The notes under the pieces: model-generated
Told to the model about the DNA's origin: nothing
Databases searched by the model: none
The model's input: the letters and a program-made list of their open reading frames with translations, nothing else
Shown here: piece by piece, positions 54,770-64,000 of the stretch
Layout of the letters: each line of letters opens with the position of its first letter
Position numbering within the stretch: the stretch's first letter is position 1
From: Lucinisca nassula
Taxonomy: Eukaryota; Mollusca; Bivalvia; Lucinida; Lucinidae
Direction of reading: 5' to 3'
Length of the DNA stretch: 64,000 nucleotides
NCBI GenBank assembly: GCA_963580285.1
Contig: OY757013.1
Coordinates: 135,219,027 to 135,283,026, forward strand
Program-made: the position numbers and the translations under genes

Positions 54770-56700
54770 ATATAACGGTCTCATAGGCCTGATCCTGGTA
54801 TCGTACTGGTGCAGCACGGTCTCCCAGGCCTGATCTAGGTATCCTACTGGCGCAGCACGGTTTCCCAGGCCTGATCCTGGTATCCTACTGGTGCAGCACC
54901 GTCTCCCAGGCTTGTCCCTGATATCCTACTGGTGCAGCACGGTCTCTCAGGCCTATCCCTAGTATCCTACTGGTGCAACACGGTCCCCCAGGCCTATCCC
55001 TGGTACCTTACTGGCGCAACACGGTCTCGAGGCCTATCCCTGGTATCCCACTGGTGAAGCACGGTCTCCCAGGCCTATCCCTGGTATCCTACTGGTGCAG
55101 CACGGTCTCCCAGGCCTGGTCCTTGTATCCTACTGGTGCAGCACGGTCTCCCAGGCCTATCCATGGTATCCTACTGATGCAGCATGGTCTCCCAGGCCTA
55201 ATCCATTTATCCTACTGGTGCAGCACGGTCTTCCAGGCCTATCTCTGGTATCCTACTGGTGCAGCACGTTCTCCAAGGCCTGACCCTGGTATCCTATTGG
55301 TGCAGCACAGTCTCCCAGGCCTATTCCTGGTATCCTACTTGTGCAGCACGGTCTCCCAGGCCAGATCCTGGTATCCTACTGGTGCAGCATGGTCTCCCAT
55401 GCCTTTCCGAGATATCCTTCTGGTGCAGCACGGTCTCCCAGGCCTGATCCTGGTATCCTACTGGTGCAGCACGGTCTCCCAGGCCTGATCCTGGTATCCT
55501 ACTCGTGCAGCACGGTCTCGCAGGCCTATCCCTGGTATCGTACTGGTGCAGCAAGGTCTCCCAGGCCTATCCCTGGTATCCTACTGGTACAGCACGGTCT
55601 CCCAGGCCTATCCGTAGTATCCTACTTGTGCAGCACGGTCTCCCAGGCCTATCTCTGGTATCCTACTGGTGCAGCGCGGTCTGCCAGGCCTATCCCTGGT
55701 ATCCTACTGGTGCAGCACGGTCTCCCAGTCCTATCCCTGGTAATCTACTGGTGCAGCACTGTCTCCCAGGGCTACCCCTGGTATCCTACTGATGCAACAC
55801 GGTCTCCCAGGCCTATCCCTGGTTTCCTTCTGGTGCTGCACGGTCTTCCATGCCTACCCCTGGTATCCTACTGATGCAGCACGGTCTCCCAGGCCTATCA
55901 CTGGTATCCTACTGGAGCAGCACGGTGCAGCACGGAATCCCAGGCATGATCCTGGTATCCTACTGGTGCAGCACGGTCGCCCAGGCCTATCCCTGGTATC
56001 CTACTGGTGCAGCACGCTTCCCCAGGCCTGATCCGGGTATCCTACTGGTGCAGCTCGGTCTCCTAGGCCTATCCTTGGTGTCCTACTGCTGCAGCACGGT
56101 CTCCCATGCCTATCCCTGGTATCCTACTTGTGCAGCATGGTCTCCCAGGCCTTCTCCTGGTATCCTACTGATGCAGCAAGGTATCCCAGGCCTATCCCTG
56201 GCATCCTACTGGTGTTGCACGGTCTCGCGGCCTATCCCTGGTATCCTACTGGTGCAGCACGGTTTACCATGCCGATCCCTGGTATCCTTCTGGTGCATAA
56301 CGGTCTCCCACGCCTGATCCTGGTATCCTATTGGTGCAGCACGGTCTCCCAGGCCTGATCTAGGTATCCTACTGGCCCAGCACGGTTTCCCAGGCCTGAT
56401 CCTGGTATCCTACTGGTGCAGCACCGTCTCCCAGGCTTGTCCCTGATATCCTACTGGTGCAGCACGGTCTCTCAGGCCTATCCCTGGAATCCTACTGGTG
56501 CAACACGGCCCCCATGCCTATCCCTGGTACCCTACTGGTAAAACACGGTCTCCAGGCCTATCCCTGGTATCCCACTGGTGAAGCACGGTCTCCCAGGCCT
56601 ATCTCTGGTATCCTACTGGTGCAGCACGGTCTCCCAGGCCTGGTCCTGGTATCCTTCTGGTGCAGCATGGTCTCCCAGGCCTGATCCTGGTATCCTACTG
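54770..56700 (+). repeat. Higher-order repeat copy 1 (1,933-bp period) in the minisatellite
   Basis: The series of variant 41-bp units here recurs 1,933 bp to the right with very few changes. For example, GTCTCATAGGCCTGATCC begins at 54,779 and again at 56,712. The copy 1 to copy 2 junction is at TACTGGTATATA near 56,700. An older, more diverged relative covers about 54,120-54,720. Confidence 0.88.
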
Positions 56701-58633
56701 GTATATATCGGTCTCATAGGCCTGATCCTGGTATCGTACTGGTGCAGCACGGTCTCCCAGGCCTGATCTAGGTATCCTACTGGCGCAGCACGGTTTCCCA
56801 GGCCTGATCCTGGTATCCTACTGGTGCAGCACCGTCTCCCAGGCTTGTCCCTGATATCCTACTGGTGCAGCACGGTCTCTCAGGCCTATCCCTGGTATCC
56901 TACTGGTGCAACACGGTCCCCCAGGCCTATCCCTGGTACCTTACTGGTGCAACACGGTCTCGAGGCCTATCCCTGGTATCCCACTGGTGAAGCACGGTCT
57001 CCCAGGCCTATCCCTGGAATCCTACTGGTGCAGCACGGTCTCCCAGGCCTGGTCCTGGTATCCTACTGGTGCAGCACGGTCTCCCAGGCCTATCCATGGT
57101 ATCCTACTGATGCAGCATGGTCTCCCAGGCCTAATCCATTTATCCTACTGGTGCAGCACGGTCTTCCAGGCCTATCTCTGGTATCCTACTGGTGCAGCAC
57201 GTTCTCCAAGGCCTGACCCTGGTATCCTATTGGTGCAGCACAGTCTCCCAGGCCTATTCCTGGTATCCTACTTGTGCAGCACGGTCTCCCAGGCCAGATC
57301 CTGGTATCCTACTGGTGCAGCATGGTCTCCCATGCCTTTCCGAGATATCCTTCTGGTGCAGCACGGTCTCCCAGGCCTGATCCTGGTATCCTACTGGTGC
57401 AGCACGGTCTCCCAGGCCTGATCCTGGTATCCTACTCGTGCAGCACGGTCTCGCAGGCCTATCCCTGGTATCGTACTGGTGCAGCAAGGTCTCCCAGGCC
57501 TATCCCTGGTATCCTACTGGTACAGCACGGTCTCCCAGGCCTATCCGTAGTATCCTACTTGTGCAGCACGGTCTCCCAGGCCTATCTCTGGTATCCTACT
57601 GGTGCAGCGCGGTCTGCCAGGCCTATCCCTGGTATCCTACTGGTGCAGCACGGTCTCCCAGTCCTATCCCTGGTAATCTACTGGTGCAGCACTGTCTCCC
57701 AGGGCTACCCCTGGTATCCTACTGATGCAACACGGTCTCCCAGGCCTATCCCTGGTTTCCTTCTGGTGCTGCACGGTCTTCCATGCCTACCCCTGGTATC
57801 CTACTGATGCAGCACGGTCTCCCAGGCCTATCACTGGTATCCTACTGGAGCAGCACGGTGCAGCACGGAATCCCAGGCATGATCCTGGTATCCTACTGGT
57901 GCAGCACGGTCGCCCAGGCCTATCCCTGGTATCCTACTGGTGCAGCACGCTTCCCCAGTCCTGATCCGGGTATCCTACTGGTGCAGCTCGGTCTCCTAGG
58001 CCTATCCTTGGTGTCCTACTGGTGCAGCACGGTCTCCCATGCCTATCCCTGGTATCCTACTTGTGCAGCATGGTCTCCCAGGCCTTCTCCTGGTATCCTA
58101 CTGATGCAGCAAGGTATCCCAGGCCTATCCCTGGCATCCTACTGGTGTTGCACGGTCTCGCGGCCTATCCCTGGTATCCTACTGGTGCAGCACGGTTTAC
58201 CATGCCGATCCCTGGTATCCTTCTGGTGCATAACGGTCTCCCACGCCTGATCCTGGTATCCTATTGGTGCAGCACGGTCTCCCAGGCCTGATCTAGGTAT
58301 CCTACTGGCCCAGCACGGTTTCCCAGGCCTGATCCTGGTATCCTACTGGTGCAGCACCGTCTCCCAGGCTTGTCCCTGATATCCTACTGGTGCAGCACGG
58401 TCTCTCAGGCCTATCCCTGGAATCCTACTGGTGCAACACGGCCCCCATGCCTATCCCTGGTACCCTAGTGGTAAAACACGGTCTCCAGGCCTATCCCTGG
58501 TATCCCACTGGTGAAGCACGGTCTCCCAGGCCTATCTCTGGTATCCTACTGGTGCAGCACGGTCTCCCAGGCCTGGTCCTGGTATCCTTCTGGTGCAGCA
58601 TGGTCTCCCAGGCCTGATCCTGGTATCCTACTG
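56701..58633 (+). repeat. Higher-order repeat copy 2 (1,933-bp period)
   Basis: Near-identical to 54,770-56,700, including private variants such as CAGCACGGTGCAGCACGGAA (57,851) and CGGTCTCGCGGCC (58,155). Confidence 0.88.
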
Positions 58634-59758
58634 GTGCAACACGGTCTCCCAGGCCTATACCTGGTATCCTACTGGTGCAGCCCTGTCTCCCAGGCCTATC
58701 CCTGGTATCCTACTTGTGCAGCATGGTCTCCCAGACCTGATCTTGGTATCCTACTGGTGCAGCACGGTCTCCCAGGCCTATCCTACTTGTGCAGAAAGTT
58801 CTCACTGGCCTTACCGGTGCAGCTCGGTTTTTCAGGCCCAGCCCTGGTATTCTACCGGGGTAGCAAGGTTTCCGAGGCCGTACACTGGAGCATTGTGTCA
58901 CAGACTTAACACTTGGAACTACTGATGCAGCACAGTCTCCCAGGCCGAACCCTGGTATCCTACTGATGCAGTACAGTCTCCCAGGCCTTTCCCTGGTATC
59001 CTAGTGGTGCAGCACGGTCTCCCAGGTCTATCCCCGGTATCCTTCTGGTGCAGCACGGTCTCCCAGGCCTACCCCTTGTATCCTACTGATGCAGCACGGT
59101 CTCACAGGCCTATCTCTGGTACCCTACTGGTACAGCACGGTCTCCAAGGCCTATCCCTGGTATCCTACTGGTGCAGCACGGTCTCCCAGGCTTATCCCTG
59201 GAATCCTAGTGGTGCAACATGGTCTCCCAGGCCTATCCCTGATGTTACTGGTGCAGCACGGTCTCCCAGGCCTATCCCTGGTTTCCTATTGTTGCAGCAT
59301 TGTCTCCCAGGCCTATCCCTGGTATCTTACTGGTGCAACACGGTCTCCGAGGCCTATCCCTGGTATCCTACTGGTGCAACACAGTCTCCCAGGCCTATCA
59401 CTGGTATCTTACTGGTGCAGCACGGTCTTCCAGGCCTATTCCTGGTATCCTACTGATGCAGCACGATCTTCAAGGCCTGATCCTGGTATCCTTCTGGTGC
59501 AGCACGGTCTCCCAGGCCTAACCCTGGTATGCTACTGGTGCAGCACGGTCTCCCAGGCCTACCCTGGTATCCTACTGATGCAGCACGGTCTCCATTGCAT
59601 ATCCCTAGTATCCTACTGGTGCAGCACGGTCTCCCAGGCCTATCCCTGGTATCCTACTGTGCAGCACGGTCTCCCAGGCCTATCCCTGGTAACCCACTGG
59701 TGCAGCACGGTCTCCCAGGCCTATCCCTGCTTTCCTACTGTGCAGCACGGTCTCCCAG
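56837..59758 (+). repeat. Large duplicated segment of the minisatellite, left copy
   Basis: Matches 61,100-63,979 at an offset of 4,263, dropping to 4,262 after a one-base deletion near 61,898. It drops to about 4,221 after loss of one 41-bp unit near 63,190. It includes the non-repeat-like insert CTTACCGGTGCAGCTCGG to GTGTCACAGACTTAACAC (58,810-58,910). Confidence 0.85.
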
Positions 59759-61099
59759 GCCTATCCCTTGTATTCTACTGTACAGCACGGTCTGCCAGGC
59801 CTACCCTTGTATCCTACTGGTGCAGCACGGTCTCCCAGGCCTGATTTTGGTATCCTACTGGTGCAGCTCAGTCTCCCAGGCCTATCCCTTGTATCCTACT
59901 GGTGCAGCACGGTCTCCCATGCCTGATCCTGGTATCCTACTGGTGCAGCACGGTCTCGCAGGCCTATCCCTGGTATCCTACTGGTGCAGCACGGTCTCCC
60001 AGGCCTACCCTGGTATCCTACTGATGCAGCACGGTCTCCATTGCATATCCCTAGTAAACTACTTGTGCAGCACGGTCTTCCAGGCCTATCCCTGGTATCC
60101 TACTGTGCAGCACGGTCTCCAAGGCCTATCTCTGGTATCCTACTGGTGCAGAACGGTTTCCCAGGCCTGCTTCTGGTATCCTACTGGTGCAGCTCAGTCT
60201 CCCAGGCCTATCCCTTGTATCCTACTGGTGCAGCACGGTCTCCCATGCCTGATCCTGGTATCCTACTGGTGCAGCACGGTCTCGCAGGCCTAACCCTGGT
60301 ATCCTACTGGTGCAGCACGGTCTCCCAGGCCTGATCCTGGTATCCTACTGGTGCAGCACGGTCTCCCAGGCCTATCCCTGGTATCCTTCTGGTGCAGCAC
60401 GGTCTCCTAGGTCTATCCCTGGTATCCTACTTATGCAGCATGGTCTCCCAGGCCTACCCTGGTATCCTACTGATGCAGCACGGTCTCCCATGCCAATCCC
60501 TTGTATCCTACTGGTGCAGCACATTCTCCCAGGCCTATCCCTGGTATCCTACTGGTGCAGCACGGTCTCCAAGGCCTATCCTTGGTATCCTACTGGTGCA
60601 GCATGGTCTCCCAGGCCTATCCCTGGTATCCTACTGGTGCAGCACGATCTGCCAGGCCTAAACCCGGTATCCTTCTGGTGAAGCACGGTGTCCCATGCCT
60701 ACCCCTTGTATCCTACTGATGCAGCACGGTCTCCTAGGCCGGATCCTGGTATCCTACTGGTGCAGCACGGTCTCCAAGGCCTATCCCTGGTATCCTACTG
60801 GTGCAGCATGGTCTCAAAGGCCTATCCCTGGTATCCTAATTGTGCAGAAAGGTCTCCAAGGCCTATCCCTGGTATCCTAATGGTGCATCAAGGTCTCCCA
60901 GGCCTATCCCTGGTATCCTACTGTTGCAGCACGGTCTCCCAGGCCTAATCCTGGTATCCAACTGGTGCAGCACGGTCTCCCAGGCCTATCCCTGGTATCA
61001 TACTGGTGCAGCACGGTCTCGAGGCCTATCCCTAGTATCCCACTGGTGAAGCACGGTCTCCCAGGCCTATCCTTGGTATCCTACTGGTGCAGCACGTTC

Positions 61100-63979
61100 T
61101 CCCAGGCTTGTCCCTGATATCCTACTGGTGCAGCACGGTCTCTCAGGCCTATCCCTGGTATCCTACTGGTGCAACACGGTCCCCCAAGCCTATCCCTGGT
61201 ACCCTACTGGTGCAACACGGTCTCAAGGCCTATCCCTGGTATCCCACTGGTGAAGCACGGTCTCCCAGGCCTATCCCTGGTATCCTACTGGTGCAGCACG
61301 GTCTCCCAGGCCTGGTCCTGGTATCCTACTGGTGCAGCACGGTCTCCCAGGCCTATCCATGGTATCCTACTGATGCAGCATGGTCTCCCAGGCCTAATCC
61401 ATTTATCCTACTGGTGCAGCACGGTCTTCCAGGCCTATCTCTGGTATCCTACTGGTGCAGCACGTTCTCCAAGGCCTGACCCTGGTATCCTATTGGTGCA
61501 GCACAGTCTCCCAGGCCTATTCCTGGTATCCTACTTGTGCAGCACGGTCTCCCAGGCCAGATCCTGGTATCCTACTGGTGCAGCATGGTCTCCCATGCCT
61601 TTCCGAGATATCCTTCTGGTGCAGCACGGTCTCCCAGGCCTGATCCTGGTATCCTACTGGTGCAGCACGGTCTCCCAGGCCTGATCCTGGTATCCTACTC
61701 GTGCAGCACGGTCTCGCAGGCCTATCCCTGGTATCGTACTGGTGCAGCAAGGTCTCCCAGGCCTATCCCTGGTATCCTACTGGTACAGCACGGTCTCCCA
61801 GGCCTATCCGTAGTATCCTACTTGTGCAGCACGGTCTCCCAGGCCTATCTCTGGTATCCTACTGGTGCAGCGCGGTCTGCCAGGCCTATCCCTGGTATCT
61901 TCTGGTGCAGCACGGTCTCCCAGTCCTATCCCTGGTAATCTACTGGTGCAGCACTGTCTCCCAGGGCTACCCCTGGTATCCTACTGATGCAACACGGTCT
62001 CCCAGGCCTATCCCTGGTTTCCTTCTGGTGCTGCACGGTCTTCCAGGCCTACCCCTGGTATCCTACTGATGCAGCACGGTCTCCCAGGCCTATCACTGGT
62101 ATCCTACTGGAGCAACACGGTGCAGCACGGAATCCCAGGCATGATCCTGATATCCTACTGGTGCAGCACGGTCGCCCAGGCCTATCCCTGGTATCCTACT
62201 GGTGCAGCACGCTTCCCCAGGCCTGATCCGGGTATCCTACTGGTGCAGCTCGGTCTCCTAGGCCTATCCCTGGTATCCTACTGGTGCAGCACGGTCTCCC
62301 ATGCCTATCCCTGGTATCCTACTTGTGCAGCATGGTCTCCCAGGCCTTCTCCTGGTATCCTACTGATGCAGCAAGGTATCCCAGGCCTATCCCTGGCATC
62401 CTACTGGTGTTGCACGGTCTCGCGGCCTATCCCTGGTATCCTACTGGTGCAGCACGGTTTACCATGCCGATCCCTGGTATCCTTCTGGTGCATAACGGTC
62501 TCCCACGCCTGATCCTGGTATCCTATTGGTGCAGCACGGTCTCCCAGGCCTGATCTAGGTATCCTACTGGCCCAGCACGGTTTCCCAGGCCTGATCCTGG
62601 TATCCTACTGGTGCAGCACCGTCTCCCAGGCTTGTCCCTGATATCCTACTGGTGCAGCATGGTCTCTCAGGCCCATCCCTGGAATCCTACTGGTGCAACA
62701 CGGCCCCCATGCCTATCCCTGGTCCCCTTCTGGTAAAACACGGTCTCCAGGCCTATCCCTGGTATCCCACTGGTGAAGCACGGTCTCACAGGCCTATCCC
62801 TGGTATCCTACTGGTGCAGCACGGTCTCCCAGGCCTGGTCCTGGTATCCTTCTGGTGCAGCATGGTCTCCCAGGCCTGATCCTGGTATCCTACTGGTGCA
62901 ACACGGTCTCCCAGGCCTATACCTGGTATCCTACTGGTGCAGCCCTGTCTCCCAGGCCTATCCCTGGTATCCTACTTGTGCAGCATGGTCTCCCAGACCT
63001 GATCCTGGTATCCTACTGGTGCAGCACGGTCTCCCAGGCCTATCCTACTTGTGCAGAAAGTTCTCACTGGCCTTACCGGTGCAGCTCGGTTTTTCAGGCC
63101 CAGCCCTGGTATTCTACCGGTGTAGGAAGGTTTCCGAGGCCGTACACTGGAGCATTGTGTCACAGACTTAACACTTGGAACTACTGATGCAGTACAGTCT
63201 CCCAGGCCTTTCCCTGGTATCCTAGTGGTGCAGCACGGTCTCCCAGGTCTATCCCCGGTATCCTTCTGGTGCAGCACGGTCTCTCAGGCCTACCCCTTGT
63301 ATCCTACTGATGCAGCACGGTCTCACAGGCCTATCTCTGGTACCCTACTGGTACAGCACGGTCTCCAAGGCCTATCCCTGGTATCCTACTGGTGCAGCAC
63401 GGTCTCCCAGGCTTATCCCTGGAATCCTAGTGGTGCAACATGGTCTCCCAGGCCTATCCCTGATGTTACTGGTGCAGCACGGTCTCCCAGGCCTATCCCT
63501 GGTTTCCTATTGTTGCAGCATTGTCTCCCAGGCCTATCCCTGGTATCTTACTGGTGCAACACGGTCTCCGAGGCCTATCCCTGGTATCCTACTGGTGCAA
63601 CACAGTCTCCCAGGCCTATCACTGGTATCTTACTGGTGCAGCACGGTCTTCCAGGCCTATCCCTGGTATCCTACTGATGCAGCACGATCTTCAAGGCCTG
63701 ATCCTGGTATCCTTCTGGTGCAGCACGGTCTCCCAGGCCTAACCCTGGTATCCTACTGGTGCAGCACGGTCTCCCAGGCCTACCCTGGTATCCTACTGAT
63801 GCAGCACGGTCTCCATTGCATATCCCTAGTATCCTACTGGTGCAGCACGGTCTCCCAGGCCTATCCCTGGTATCCTACTGTGCAGCACGGTCTCCCAGGC
63901 CTATCCCTGGTAACCCACTGGTGCAGCACGGTCTCCCAGGCATATCCCTGCTTTCCTACTGTGCAGCACGGTCTCCCAG
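61100..63979 (+). repeat. Large duplicated segment of the minisatellite, right copy
   Basis: See the left copy at 56,837-59,758. The match fades at 63,980. The segment between the copies (59,760-61,090) contains a shorter repeated block with TCTCCATTGCATATCCCTAG (59,590 and 60,034). Confidence 0.85.
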
Positions 63980-64000
63980 GCCTTCTCCTGGTATCCTACT

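Larger units (their letters stand above)
51725..64000 (+). repeat. 41-bp minisatellite array (about 300 units, runs off the edge)
   Basis: The unit of 41 bp reads GTATCCTACTGGTGCAGCAC then GGTCTCCCAGGCCTATCCCTG. Variant beta (GCTCGGTTTTTCAGGCCTAAC in the second half) prevails at 51.7-53.5 kb; variant alpha, as written, prevails after about 53.6 kb. Because 41 is not a multiple of 3, each frame cycles through all three readings every 123 bp. The consensus has no stop in any forward frame, so overlapping open frames of 60-254 codons appear throughout. They lack a signal for start, splicing or selection, and I do not call them genes. The unit carries StuI (AGGCCT) and BsaI (GGTCTC) sites. Confidence 0.97.

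Noticed and set aside
55321..55554. Minus-strand open frames that recur at 57,254 and 61,517
   Set aside because: Same minisatellite read backwards. The identical recurrence follows from the higher-order duplications.
59089..60293. Open frames of 251 and 254 codons in overlapping forward frames
   Set aside because: They are translations of the 41-bp minisatellite, which is stop-free in every forward frame. No gene signal is present.
51725..64000. CRISPR array
   Set aside because: The units are contiguous 41-bp tandem repeats without unique spacers, in a eukaryotic repeat context.

Overview
The window looks like repeat-rich, AT-rich noncoding DNA of an animal, most likely a bivalve mollusc. 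The reasons are eukaryotic-style transposon relics, tRNA-derived SINEs with (ACTC)n tails, palindromic 'TAGCTCACC' element ends next to minisatellites, and 'caaaaaggggca' repeats. I know these types from bivalve genomes, but I could not run a database search, so the species is not named. I recognise no host gene.

Layout. 1-4,373 is the 3' end of an LTR retroelement: a short pol-like tail, a splice acceptor, a baculovirus-F-like envelope gene broken by one frameshift, a long 3' noncoding stretch and a putative 3' LTR with TATA box and AATAAA. 4,381-43,770 is a dense mosaic of small non-autonomous elements. About 30 full or partial copies belong to two foldback MITE families (called A and B here). 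They have different ends but almost the same central hairpin. There are nine copies of a (CAAA)n-tailed SINE-like retroposon (called S) and two tRNA-derived SINEs. Also present are TTAA-flanked MITEs, a mariner transposase relic split by a two-level nested insertion (11,740-14,918), a tandem-repeat element (17,521-20,160), and an SGNH-hydrolase-like relic on the minus strand (27,490-27,851).

44,300-50,710 is a compound satellite. Arrays of a 162-bp unit alternate with family A MITEs, and the whole block repeats as a higher-order unit. 50,740-51,600 holds degenerate dispersed repeats. From 51,622 a palindromic transposon-type end leads into a 41-bp minisatellite of roughly 300 units that runs off the right edge. 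It contains long internal duplications (offsets 1,933 and about 4,263 bp).

The elements relate mainly by insertion history rather than by function. Several insertions can be dated against each other because target-site duplications survive and removing the insert restores the host element. The open reading frames of up to about 250 codons at 52-64 kb come from the repeat and are not treated as genes.
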